From Setomelanomma holmii (taxonomy: Eukaryota; Ascomycota; Dothideomycetes; Pleosporales; Phaeosphaeriaceae): DNA of 64,000 bases. Made by a program: the position numbers and the translations under genes. This document shows, piece after piece, positions 1 to 11,274 of the stretch (positions within the stretch are counted from its first letter, which is position 1; every line of letters starts with the position of its first letter). The stretch lies in NCBI GenBank assembly GCA_010015745.1, contig ML978203.1, positions 62,001 through 126,000 on the forward strand. Direction: 5' to 3'. Below the pieces are notes generated by a model. That model saw only the letters and a list, made by a program, of their open reading frames with translations, ran no database searches and was not told the DNA's origin.

Positions 1-1353
1 TCGTCCATAGAGGCGTGTCGAAGTGCACTCGGTGCGGGTAAACGGCGGGGTCTACGGGAGCCAAAGCCTGCATCACCAGGTCGCGGTGTAGGCGCGCGCG
101 GTACTGATTCGGCGGAAGCTAGGGTGGCTGCTGGATTGGCGGCGAGAGGTCTGTGGAGGCGAACAGACGCTGCCGTGCTGGCAGTCACTCGGAGAGAATC
201 GTTGTGAGCCGTCAGCGGCGTCTTCTTCGGTCGCTTAGTCTGCACGATTTTGGCACGCTTCTTGGGTGGGCCTTCTTCTTGTTGCTCGATGATGTATTGA
301 TCTTGTGGGGTGAAGTGTTGATGCTGGTGTGGTTGGACGACATCGTTTCGAACGGATGCGCGGGATGCTGGTCGTGAGTCTGTATTGTACTGGTAGTGGT
401 GGAAGGATAGCGTGCTCATGGCGGGACTCGAGGCGCGAGTTTGCTGGGTGTCGAATGACATGTTGGCCTGGTCATAGAAGGAGTCGGCGCGAAGAGGCTC
501 CCGCGACGGGCTGTTCCGTGTGAGCATCTGATGGAATGGCTCGTAGCCACCGAGGGACGAGCGTTGTGACGGTTGAGCGGTGGGCATGATGGGTGTAGGT
601 TGAGCCAGCTCACCCAGGGTAGGATTTTCCTTCAAGAAGTCGGACCAGGCGTTGTAATCAAATCCCTCAGGCATCAGCTGACTCAGACTGTGATAGCGTT
701 CCATATTCTCGACATATTCCTTCTGCAAGCTCGTGGGAACTGGCACCAGCTTCAGCTTCACCTCCAGGGTCTCCTTCATACCATTCCCAAATAGGCCGAG
801 GATGTTTTTGCACACGCGACCAGTGACCATGGTTTGCGATTCATCGGCGGGGGCATTTGGAGTCGACGAGGCAGAGGCGAGAATCCATGACAGCATACCC
901 TGACCGACGAGCGGGGTTTCGTACTCGGAAAAGTCATAGGCGTAGACGGTGTAGTCATGACCCAGTTTGGCGACGAGTTCGGGACTAAAGCAGCGAGTGA
1001 TGAGTGACGAAGCACCAATGAAAGAATTTGGCAACCCACCTTGCTGCGACAATAGCTTGGACGCAGGTCTTGAGCTCTATGACTCCTACTTGCGTGTTCT
1101 CGTCCAGAGACACCACGGGCACGCTCAACGCGTTCGGCAGCCGGGCGAGGCAGTTGGACTTGTTCTGGTCGTCGAACGTGTACAGTACCTTCACTATAGG
1201 CACAGTATGGTTAGACGCGAAGCTTCACAAAGGACTGACGTGCTTGCCTCGCATTGATCTCCGCGGTATGTCGCTTATGTTGTCGTCGTCGGCGGAAGAC
1301 GCGGAAGTTTGCTGGATAGCGCCCTCGATCGCGACATAAGAAGGCGTCGACAT
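1..1353 (-). CDS. Ams2/Spt21-like histone-gene transcription regulator, 3' end outside window
   Basis: The spliced reading frame has exons 1353-1248, 1193-1040 and 984 to beyond base 1. It begins MSTPSYVAIEG, reaches IPRRSMRVKVLYTFDDQNK and continues through a block of about 150 residues (YTVYAYDFSEYE, GRVCKNILGLFGNG, VKLKLVPVP) that I recognise as the Ams2/Spt21 N-terminal domain. Proteins of this family, some with a GATA zinc finger further on, control histone gene expression in yeasts and moulds. After the domain the chain becomes Ser/Pro/Gln-rich, with a basic KKRAK/KRPKK stretch that may be a nuclear localisation signal. Intron 1 (1247-1194) starts with GC instead of GT. Only this junction restores the family sequence PRRSMRVKV, and a CTAAC branch site lies 17 bases before its AG. 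Intron 2 (1039-985) is ordinary. Any GATA finger would lie outside the window. Family assignment is firm; the exact role is inferred. Confidence 0.88.
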
Positions 1354-2063
1354 GACTGCCTATCACCCATGGATTGAGGTGGTGGTGATGGGTAGGTCGT
1401 GTCGTAGAGGTGAGATCGAGATCGCGTTGTGGAAGAGAGCGGTCAGTAGTCTATATCGCGATCGGTGGCTGGCGTCCGATCATAGCGAAGCGCGTTGTTG
1501 GTGAACCACGGATCAGGTACGAGAACGCCAAAATGGGAGAAATCCGGGGCGACCTGCGTCTATTTGTAGATAAAACGGCACGAATGCTACAACAGGCAGC
1601 AGCACGCGTCGTACAAAGGAAAAGGATGTCGAAATGCTGCGAGAGGACGTCGTGAGGATGCAAAAGCACGAGCTGGCGAGGTTTGGAGCTAAGGTTCCTG
1701 CGGGAAACTACGCGTGACGCACCTTCCCGAACGCCAAACTGACACGCCATTTCATTGGCTCGGCGCCGGATAAACCGCTGGCCTAGCTCGAATCTTGACA
1801 AGCTCGCTCACCTCAACTTCTTCCTTGATAACCATCACCGATCGCTCCACTTCATCCAAGCGCGTTGCCCTGGTGTTCTACGCTCATACCAGATCAGTAC
1901 GACTCCCTGTGGTCTGTGCATTCACGTGCGCATGCCTTTAGGCTTCTCCACCACGTGCACGAAGAATATTTGCAGGCAGCAATTGGTCCCAGAAAGCTAA
2001 CAGTCAAGTTCTCAGACCGTCACATACCTTCGAGCCACTCTACATATCTTCGTCGTTGTCATT
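1354..2063. other. Intergenic region between divergent Ams2-like and SMD2 genes
   Basis: About 710 bases separate two divergently transcribed genes and presumably carry both promoters. A 116-codon frame on the minus strand (1801-1451) has no recognisable motif and is probably chance. No TATA box or repeat stands out. Confidence 0.5.
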
Positions 2064-2572
2064 ATGGTGGACGCCAAGATTCAGTATGTACATGCCTCCT
2101 CGAGTGAGGCTCCTGTACAAGTGCTAACAAGATAACAGAGAGCTGCTCTCAAAGCCGCGTTCAGAATTGACGTAAGTCCACCCACCTCTGCCTTCCTCTG
2201 ACTAGTACTGACTATCGCCTAGTGAGTACGAGGTCGCTCAAGTCGAGGAGCACGAGCTCACCACCGGTCCGCTCTCCATCCTCCAAACAGCCGTCCGGTC
2301 GCGCACTCAGGTTCTGATCTCCTGCCGAAACAACCGCAAGATCCTCGCACGTGTCAAGGCTTTCGACCGCCATTGCAATATGGTCCTCGAGAACGCAAAG
2401 GAGATGTGGACAGAGACCCCGCGGTTAGCCAACGGTCAGCAGGGGCGCAAAGTGAACAAGGATCGCTTCATCTCAAAGCTGTACGTGGCCATATATCAGT
2501 ATCGCGCACGTTATGCTGACTCTCATCAGATTCCTGCGAGGCGACTCCGTCATTCTTGTTCTCTTATCTTAG
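2064..2572 (+). CDS. SMD2: Small nuclear ribonucleoprotein SmD2
   Basis: Four exons (2064-2083, 2139-2171, 2223-2480, 2530-2572) give a 117-residue protein. SmD2 is one of the seven Sm-ring proteins that assemble on U1, U2, U4 and U5 snRNAs in the spliceosome. The Sm1 and Sm2 motifs are plain: GPLSILQTAVRS, QVLISCRNNRKILARVKAFD, HCNMVLENAKEMW and, at the C terminus, FLRGDSVILVLLS. The length equals the usual fungal SmD2. The start is fixed by the very short first exon, MVDAKIQ, which splices onto ELLSKPRSELTEYEVAQ. Introns are 49-55 bases with GTATGT, GTAAGT and GTACGT donors. It lies divergent to the Ams2-like gene and convergent with the dihydroxyacetone kinase gene, only 133 bases from the latter's stop. 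Nothing looks damaged. Confidence 0.97.
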
Positions 2573-2705
2573 GTCTCGGCACTCCACGCACCTTCATGGG
2601 TTGGGAGGCGTACCGATCGCAACGGAGTTTGTGGATTAAAAGTTACATAAGCATCGCGACTACGGCGAAGATACCGAGCGAATCAATCAAACGATACCCA
2701 GACCT

Positions 2706-4679
2706 TTACTTTTTCAACCCGTCGCTCAGACCCAGTAGCAGCTCCGCCAGGCCATGCGCGCCCGGATCCGGAACCTCGTTAAAACCCTCGCCTCCGACGT
2801 AGACCGTTCGTCCCAAACTAGCCTTCATACCTTTCGTTCCTCGCGATCCTTCTTGCGCCGCTCTTGCTGCGTGATCAATACTTCCTGTTTTGGATAGTGT
2901 TTGGACAAACGGATACAGGGCGTCCATCAGCGTGCGATCGCCCGGTTGCGCGGGCGTGTACTTCCCGAGTGCCTCAAGCGATGACTCCAGGGCCTTGGCC
3001 CAGATCTGCGGGGTTACAGGCTGTGGCGAGGCGGGCGAGTTTTGTCGCAAACCGTGCGCAAGTGCGTTCAAGAAAATGGCGTAGATGGCACCCGAGGTTC
3101 CGTCCATGGAGATCTCGACGACCTGAATGATGTTGTTAAGGAGCATGAGCAAATCATCAGTCTGCTTCGCCTTTCTAAGCATTTCGAGAATGGCTGGACG
3201 ATGTCAGCATTAGGCAGCAATTCACGTAAACGCCACTTACCTTCAGCACCACGCTTGAGCCCGATACCGCAGTCCCCGTCTCCAACGATCGTGTCATATT
3301 TTGTGACGTCAGGCTCTACTGAGATCAACCTGTTCAGCGCAGTCGTGAGGGTTGATTTGGCAAGATTCGGATCCACTGCACGGTGTCAGCTCACGCTCAA
3401 TGCGACATGTTTTTGATATACCTCTCAAGCTGCTGGGCTGGATCTCGTCTTCAACAGCGTGCTCATTTTGGGCTTTCGTTTCTCCTTGCTTTGCCCACGT
3501 ACTGCTGCTAATCGCCGCAGACCACCCGCTCGCTTCTGCGGGCGCATCAAGCAATTCCAGCATCGAGGTCCTACCCGTTCCAGTGTCTGCGACCTTCAGC
3601 AAGCTGATGCTGAAGCCAAGACCATTCAAGCTTGTCATAAACGTCCCTGCTAATATCCTCACAGGCGTGATTTTGAAGTCGTTCTTCAATTGCTCCACCA
3701 CCTCATTTGTAATACCACCGAGTTCGAGTGGACTGACGCCGCCCAGATTGTTCACCAAGAGTGCCACCTCGTCCTTCTCGGTGATGCTGGAGAAGCTGCG
3801 ATCCTGATCCGCGGTACTCAGGGAGTGCGACAGCATCGTCTTCACCAGCCCAGGCAAGTCGGTCTTCTTACGTTCGGATCCTGCTTCGTTGTGAATGCCC
3901 ATACCTATCTCTACCTCGCCTTCCTTCAATTCGTCTTCTTCTAGGTCTCGCCGACCGGGCACGTGGACATGCGATAGCGACGATCCGATCGAGATAGTAT
4001 TGTCGGCGACGAGTTGCGCGACGCGCGTGACTTCCTTCAGACTTGCACTGCTCTCTTGTCAGCCTCCTGCTCGCATTTCTCGCCGCCAACTTTGCGCCAT
4101 TGTTCTGGAAGACATACCCCTTAGCAGCCAGCGCACCAGCAATCTTGTGCACAAGCACCGTACCAGCAATGCCTCGACGCCCTACCTTACCACCTTTCGC
4201 GCGGCCAACACCCGCATCATCACCCACTACAACCATGTCGACTTCCACCCCTTGGGCTCTTGCCTTCTCAACTGCCATGCCAAAGTTCAGGACATCTCCA
4301 GTATAGTTCATGACTATGACCAGAACACCCTGATCTTTCTGTACACGATGCAGTATACATCGACGGATTTGCTCCGCGCTCGGCGACGCGAAGATTGTCC
4401 CTGCTACAGCAGCTGATAAGAGGCCTGCGCCCACGAACGATGTGAAGCTAGGTTCGTGCCCGGAGCCGCCACCAGACACGATTGACACTTGCGATGCGCC
4501 ATTCTTCCGGTATATAATTTTGTTGGGGAGGTCGAGCTGGACGGACGGGTTCGTGTGTGGAATTGACTGGAGAGCGGTATTGACGAGGTGTGTAGGATCG
4601 TGAATGAAATGTTTGGCTAGGGACTGTGAGTCTACGGCACTTCCATCGAAGTTTGCCACATCTGCCTCGTACCTGACAT
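2706..4679 (-). CDS. DAK1: Dihydroxyacetone kinase (DhaK-DhaL fusion)
   Basis: Five exons (4679-4673, 4616-4118, 4047-3422, 3375-3241, 3193-2706) encode 584 residues, the usual size of ATP-dependent fungal Dak. The enzyme phosphorylates dihydroxyacetone to dihydroxyacetone phosphate in the cytosol, for glycerol use and detoxification. The N-terminal DhaK half shows GGGSGHEP (His56), NYTGDVLNFG, GDDAGVG and MGIHNEAG, whose His near residue 221 is the one expected to bind substrate covalently. The C-terminal DhaL half starts near residue 378 and has the Mg-ATP signature GDGDCGIGLKRGAE, then MDGTSGAIY and DPGAHG. I chose the start inside a longer open frame because a 7-base first exon gives MSAKHF, the standard fungal Dak N terminus, and its intron has good GTACGA/CCTAG ends. 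The frame is intact and the active site looks complete. Confidence 0.95.
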
Positions 4680-6215
4680 TGTGAAGATTGTCCAGAAGGT
4701 GTCTTACAACGAGGTTGCGCGATTGCGTACTGTTTTCGAGAAGGGGTCGAAACTGGGAAGTCACAGCGAGACCACGCGACTTCCAAACACTAGCCCAGCC
4801 TGACGCCATCATAGTACTACATTCCATCCTTCGACGGCCACACGGAACGCGTCCGCCATGCGACGGCATATGAAGAGCTCAGGTGGGGTCGCTGACCCTG
4901 AGGTGAGGGGTAGCTCCAGTGGGGTCCCCAGAGGTTCCTCAAAGCGGCAGTGATACACCCGGCCACGCGGTGAGCAAAAAAGAGGCCACTGCCAAAGTCG
5001 CGATTTGCTCGCGCACTTAACGCCACAACGTCAAGAGGTAGAGACAAACTTTGTAGACACAGGCTGTAGAGAATTACTTACTCTATATCTTGCGCTGCTT
5101 TTATAAACTATCTTCTTGTTGAAGTGCGGCGTACGAGTGAGAGGAAGACGAGGTACTTTTGATGTTCTTGCGAGATTCGCTTATTTCGGTGAGGATCCCG
5201 CGTCTGCAATAGGCTCTTTTTTGCTCACTGCGTGCCGGCCGTGCCGGTTTGCCTTTCTGCTCAATTGAGGAAGCCGGTACATCTAAATGCCATCATAGTA
5301 GTACAAGTAGGACCCTAAAACTCTGTGATGGTATTCTAGGCGCTCTTGTTTACTCACGAACCTTGAAATCGTGCCACATTAACAAGTGAATCAATGACAC
5401 TTCTCCTCATGGTCGTTGCGCTCATTGTACTGTCGGAATAGACGTGTTATCTGTTGGATGCAAAAAGGCCGACCTTCTCGCTCCTTGGCCTGAAGGTTGA
5501 TATAGTCGATATTCTGACAGTATCTTTAGATATTGGCATTCAATGCACCGTTGATGACATTCAGCGAACAATTCCGAGCACTTGCATACATCTCTTTGGG
5601 ATATGCTGCTAAAGCACCTGACGCTAACACAATTGTCCTTCGTGGGGAGATTAGACTGTCCTCACAACATCTTTGTTCACTGTCGTTCGTATTTTGTGAT
5701 TCGTAAATCGTAATCCTTCGTCACATCGTCTCTTTTTCGGTTTCCATCACTGCCCTTTCCGATTAAATTCGTGCCTTCAATATTTCGCGCTCTGATTACA
5801 TCTTTTATGCTCTCCTTCAAAGAGCTTTCAACCCAGCGTCGGGGGCTAAAGGTTCGGCAGGCATAAGCATGGGCATTCCACGGTGAGTGGCATTGCTACG
5901 ATCTTGGCAGGGGAGCAAGTCGTGGACTAAAGGCGGTGCGACAGACGCTTGTCGATGTCGAGGTGCTCGCTATCAATGCTGAGCATCCCGAGATGTTGAC
6001 GTCGTGGCGTAAAGGCCTGCGTTAAACCTTTTCGAACAAAAATTGGCATCCTATATTAGGATGAGCCTGAGACGAGGCACTACTTTCCAGGACCATCGAC
6101 CAGGCTTCCATTGCATGGTTTTTCGAAGTCGGCGACAGTGCAACTGTACTAGGAAAACGTGTAAGACCCTTGGTGGTGGAATTGTGTTTCTGCGACGATG
6201 CAGTACCCCGAGTCT
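4680..6215. other. Gene-free region
   Basis: About 1.5 kb with no frame that looks like coding sequence, no inverted repeats and no clear RNA gene. The first few hundred bases presumably contain the promoter of the dihydroxyacetone kinase gene. Confidence 0.45.
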
Positions 6216-7678
6216 CTAACATTTCCAAAGGAATTCAAGAATCGGGTTGGAAGGCCTCCATGGCGGAGACTGTGTTCTCGGCGTTTTATCCCGTGCATAG
6301 TCCATTTCAGCAAACACTGATGTCGCCTCATCGAACCCGAAAAAGGTAAGCGTCAGATCACCAAGCACTGGCGACTGTCCGCCTTGTTTCAACCATCCCT
6401 TCACGGAAACGTTGGTGCCGGTGACGAACACCTTGTGTATGTTGCTACGAAAGATACGCCAATTCGTACCCGACGCACCTTCATAGATAGCCAAGTTTCC
6501 GTGATGAAACTGAACGGGGTGCCAATAATCGACAGATAATTGACGTATACCGTTTACCTGAGCCACGGTGGTAGCTATCCTTGGATCGGGTGGGACCATT
6601 TGGGCGGACCCCACCTTAACTTTCCTGTCCCCCGACCCTGTGTGCATACCTTGATTAGAGGTCTGCAAGGCGTGAAATGAGTCCCACTGAGACTTATAGT
6701 CTGACAAACATTGCCTGAGATCGTCCATTTCCATGGCTGAAAGTGGCACAATGGCCAGCTTCCTTTCCGTCTGTTATGCGGACATGGCAGATGCCTCATT
6801 TGTTGGCTGTAGGTGAGTTGCCGCTCCGTGAATCAAGATGGTGTCAGATACATCAAAATATGTGATATCCTCAAAACGAATGATTCAAAGTGGTACAGGA
6901 TACATAGACGTGAGGGTGATATGAGCAGGATAGAGGCTGAGCGTGGTTTGCAGATTCTCGCTATCATCGTAGAATCTCACCTTTGTTTCCCAAGATCGCA
7001 GTGGAGACTCGTCCATCGAAGAGGGAACCGTATTGCAAGCATTCGAGAAACGAAAGTGAGAAGCGTACTCTTCAAATGATGAGCAGTGTCGGGTGTAAAT
7101 GTCCTTGACACTATTCGCTGCGGTCAATGAGAGTTCATCGCGGAAACCTAGGTCTTGACCAATCTTTGTCCAGGCATTCTGTTCGTCAAGGCTTTGAAGG
7201 CCTCCATGCGCATTGACAGCGTTCCAGATTTGGCGCAAACTGACGTGATTCTCATCGAGGACGATTTGGAGTGTGCTAGCTCAGTTGGGTCTTTTTCTGA
7301 GGCTTGCGATCCATTCTCGGATGATTCTGACTCGGAATCCGATGTATCTTCCCAGGGCACACGATCTCCTGTGATAAGCTCAAGAGCCTCTTGTATGACA
7401 TCTAAAAGCATTTGCAAAAGGTGCAACACTTGGTAGCGAAAAATAGATGCTTCGCGGAGTTTGTAGTCAAGCGAGCCTCTGCCTCCACGGTGAGCTCCGC
7501 TATTACCAGCCCATATCCTGAATCGACCGAGAGCCTCTTGCGTCGACCCTGACGGCAGCTTCTCGCGGATGCGTGGCTCTGCATCAGCCAGACTCCTGCA
7601 AGTATTCTGTAAATCAGCCAAGCAATTCCGAACACGGGCTGCAATCGACGACGGTTCACCAACTTCGTTCGAAGCCAT
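6216..7678 (-). CDS. Fungal unknown with ARID-like DNA-binding segment (exon structure unresolved)
   Basis: Three coding-like blocks run in order on the minus strand. Block 1 (from ATG 7678, MASNEVGEPSSIAARV) has the fungus-specific pattern LGRFRIWAGNSGAHRGGRG..SLDYKLREAS, seen at the N terminus of acuF-like and other large mould proteins, followed by an acidic Ser/Glu linker. Block 2 (about 7270-6885) reads LRQIWNAVNAHGGLQSLDEQ, NAWTKIGQDLGF and IYTRHCSSFEEY, which fits the core of an ARID/BRIGHT DNA-binding domain. Block 3 (about 6790-6216) has VNGIRQLSVDYWHPVQF and WRIFRSNIHKVFVTGT and I cannot name it. Blocks 1 and 2 lie in different frames: either a 56-base intron with a weak GTCAGA donor joins them, or one A is missing from the AAA near 7249. 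Blocks 2 and 3 share a frame but stops lie between them, so an intron ending AACAG near 6767 is likely. Coding is fairly sure, the ARID call moderate, the single-gene model tentative. Confidence 0.55.
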
Positions 7679-8144
7679 CGATTACGGCGCGACGGGCTTC
7701 CGAGATTTGGTAGGGGGCGAGGAGCATGTATGCAACGTTCTTCAGGGGGTCATGCTATATGGGGTTCGATCGGGGGCTAGATACTGGTATACATCTTGGA
7801 TCGAGAACAGGTCCGCGTTGCGCGTGCTTGGAAGCGTGAAGAGAACGTCCTACAGACAGCGAAAGCGACGGGGCCAGCTCATGGCATTGACTTGCTTATT
7901 TTGTCGAGATCGCCCAGGTGCAACAGCTGCGGGGTTCAACTCTGAGCACGTGCGTGCCCACGTGGGGCCGTAAGCACCTGCTTAAGCCACGGCTGTGATG
8001 GCGGTTCAAATTCCAACTTCAACTGGCAGCTACTTTCAAATCCAGCAGAAATGTGCCGCGCATGGGTCTCGCTCAGTCCGCACCTGTACCTGTTCCGTTC
8101 TACCATATAAGCAAAGTTCGGACCTGCGCTGGCTGTGAACAATA
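7679..8144. other. Intergenic region between divergent fungus-specific genes
   Basis: This 466-base gap separates the ARID-like gene from the DUF7580-type gene and should hold both promoters. No conserved site was recognised. Confidence 0.45.
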
Positions 8145-10065
8145 ATGTCAGGCCTCGAGGTCGTGGGCCAAGTGCTTGAATCGCTTCCACTCGTCATATC
8201 TTCTCTCGAACACTACGCAGATTGCATAACTAGGACAAAGCGTTATTGGAGATACAAATCAGAATTGCGGCCACTAATACTGCAGATAACTACCGAACGC
8301 GCGATCTTCATAAATACCATCGAACAGCTCTTCCATGGCATCATAAGGATCGAGCACATGACGGAGTTCCTTGCGAACTCCGGTGGCACAGTTTGGGAAA
8401 TGCAGACGATAAATTGAAGCAAAGACTAAAGGGTGCGTACGCCGTGTACTTTGCAAACGTTAGTGGAATGGCGAATTCGTTAGCAAGGATAAGGGTGAAG
8501 CTAGCCTTGGATCCTGACGGCAAGGCATGTATGCCGTTTCCATCCTTCCACACCTGTGCATTAACATCAAATTAGCCCCAATTCAGTGATCCCAACCTCT
8601 TCGAGCAAGAATACAAGCGCCTCAAGTTCAGTCTCAGCCAGTCCGACTACACAGAGCAGCTTTCCGAACTCAAGAACCACAATCAGGCCTTGACGCGACT
8701 TACCAAGCAGTCCCTCGAGATGGGCTCGTCGAGGAACGAACGTAAGCATCGCTATTGTCCAGGTTTCGACGCACTACAAAAGCATGCGTCCAGCCTTTAC
8801 AACGCCTTGAATGCTGATTTATGCTGCACCTGTGGAGAACATACTGCTGAATTACGCCTAGAGAGTCGAGGTGACAGTAGAGAGATCGAAGCTAATTTAG
8901 AAGAGAAAACGAGCTTTCGCCTCGTTTTGATGCACGGCTTCATCGCAGCAAACGTGTCTCAGTTTGGAGCAGAAGTCGATGTGCAATTCCTGACGGAAAC
9001 GGGACCCCTGCCTCTCTCAACCGATTTGCAGAATGCAAGAAGCACCGCAAGCCTCGATCGAAGAGTGCGCTTTGGTGAAGGGTCCAGTAGCGGCCTTGTC
9101 ACAACGCAACATCCTGGAGCAGAATCCCGTCTTATACCGCAAGCAACGTGGCCAATGTCGATGACGGTATCACTGGAACCACCACTAGCAGCGGGGCAAA
9201 GACCAGAGTCAGAAGAGGCAGCAGATTTGGGCACGATGCTGGCACCAAAACAGTCGCTGCGTTCAACAAAAGAGACGTCGTCAGCACCAGACCAGACAAG
9301 CTCCAAATTGGAACATTCCCGGGATTTCTGTCAAATGATCTCAGAGCTTCGGCAGCCACAAAGAGGCGTCAAAAAGGTCTTTTTGATAGACAGTCTCAAA
9401 GCAAACATACCGTCCATGTAGTGGAGCCATTGGAAGATCAGGGAGCCATCCAAGAGTGGTCATCCTACACATTGACACAGATACTGACCCGACGCGCTAT
9501 GCTTGGCCAAAGGTTTTACCAGCTTGATAGGTTTAAGATTGCAGTCATCCTGGCTTCGACTGTCCTGCAACTTTCTAATACCCCATGGCTCGACGACGAC
9601 TGGTGTCTCGATGAAATCCATTTCGTGCATCGACACGGCACACCGCTCGCGACCGTCTTTCAATATCCGTTCTTGCATCATGACTTTCCATGCAAGGCTG
9701 TCAGCCCAAGTCGTACTACTCGATCACCTTTTCGCAGAGTCATTCGTAATCAGATGCTCTATACCCTTGGGATTGTTCTCATCGAGCTGCTGTATGGCAA
9801 ACCGATTGAGGAGCTCCAAACGGCTCACGATCTTGATTGCCAAGGCACACCAGGCGCAGTATGGTGCACTGCCGAGAGGCTTAATGATGAGGAGATTGCG
9901 CTTGAGGCTGGGCAGCTGTACTCAGATGCAGTGAGGCGATGTATTAGATGCGATTTCAATCAAGAGAACACGAGCCTGGACGACGAGGACTTTCAACGAG
10001 CAGTCTTCGATGGTGTTGTGGGGCCGCTGGAAAAAACGTTGATGAGGTTCAATGGTCAGGACTGA
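8145..10065 (+). CDS. DUF7580-type fungal protein, two apparent -1 frameshifts
   Basis: The start MSGLEVVGQVLESLPLVIS, then RYWRYKSELRPLI, DPDGK, EYKRLKFSL and the C-terminal LAVILASTVLQL-type helix, YTLGIVLIELLYGKP and RCIRCDFNQENTSLDDEDF match the large mould family known as DUF7580, which often accompanies kinase-like or HeLo-type proteins and has no known activity. Three frames must be joined. At 8398-8402 (TTTGGGAAATGC) and at about 9370-9384 (AAAAAGG..TTTTT) the frame shifts by one missing base; adding one base to the run restores family sequence each time. A 51-base intron at 8525-8575 begins GC (AAG/GCATGT) and joins DPDGK to PQFSDPN in phase. The C-terminal third is well preserved. 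Either the gene has recently died or, more likely given the same pattern elsewhere in the window, the runs were undercalled. Family call good; functional state unknown. Confidence 0.72.
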
Positions 10066-11274
10066 ACCTTGCCTCCTTGTGCAACGACATGGGCAAGTTT
10101 TACCCCAATATATATCATTCAAATGTCTATACTTTTCACATACGACCAGAGGACGTTCAAAACAGGTTCTCCTGTCCGATCAACCAGATGCCAAGGTACT
10201 TCTTACGGTTTATTGGCTGCAATCGCTGTCTGAGAACGGTAGACAGACGTTGTTGTTCCGAAGTTGGACCGGGCGCGTCCACACCCATCAGGATCTTGAT
10301 TACTGGTACAGCTTTTAGCATCTTTAGCGTTGTGCACGCTCATGCGCCGCCCGTATAGTAGTTTTCAATAGTTTCCGTATTAGTATTATGCGTGACGCAA
10401 TTTTGCGTGCACGTGGAGTTCGTGTTGCTGGTGATCAGCGAGGCACGCCTGAAAACGGATATCGGTGCTCTCCATAAGTTACGAACCACCCTCAACCAGC
10501 CGAATAATCTAGAAAGTGTCTCGGAGAGACCTCCGTAACGCCAGGTAGACCTCCGGCCATGATCTCTCAGGTCTGCCCTGCGTGGATAACATTCTTTCTG
10601 CTTATCTCATTAGCTATATAACATGTATAAAGTCACCTCTTACGGGCTACTATATCTGTTCAGGCAGGATGTTACAGAAAAGTTTTTGTGTGTCGTTGGC
10701 CAAGGATGGTCTATAACTTTTGGAAAGCATAATAGCATACGGTAAGGGTTTGGAATGCAAAGGGTCCAATAATTCCACAGTTTCTACGACGTCATTGCAT
10801 TGCTCACCACATGCTTTCGTGTTGACCAGGGATCTTTGACAAACGATTAAGCTAGTAGCCGGCTCAATTACTCGAAATCGGTAGGCGCGACGATCTATAG
10901 TAAGTCAATAGTAGGACTCATATGTTTTAATAGAGGCCGTCATGCGCGAAGAAGATCTCACTATCATTGAGGTTTTCGAGATATGGTTCCTATCGGTATA
11001 CTGGTTCTGATTCGACCAGCAGTCGGACGTAGCAACGGCAATCTTCGTGGCAATCACAGTTGTGCCTTATGTACAATGAAAGGGGAGTTGTCACTCTATC
11101 CCATCTACAGGGGAGCTAGAGAAAAAGAATTGCGCCAAATTTAAAGGAAGTGGCTACCTGAACGAGACGGGTTCCAAGATGGTCATGGCACGATAGGCGC
11201 TTCAGCTAACTTAACAAGAGCATATGGAAATAATTACATTGAATAGGAGAAGGAAACTGTCGCATGTAATGACC
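10066..11274. other. Gene-free region between convergent genes
   Basis: About 1.2 kb between the 3' ends of the DUF7580-type gene and the 1034-residue gene. It contains only short frames full of stops. I see no repeat or RNA gene. Confidence 0.45.

Noticed and set aside
1451..1801. A 116-codon minus-strand frame between the Ams2-like and SMD2 genes
   Set aside because: No motif, no splice signals, and it lies in the expected divergent promoter.
3868..4869. A longer N terminus for dihydroxyacetone kinase starting at 4869
   Set aside because: The extra 90 residues do not resemble Dak. A 7-base exon at 4679-4673 spliced to 4616 gives the standard MSAKHF start.
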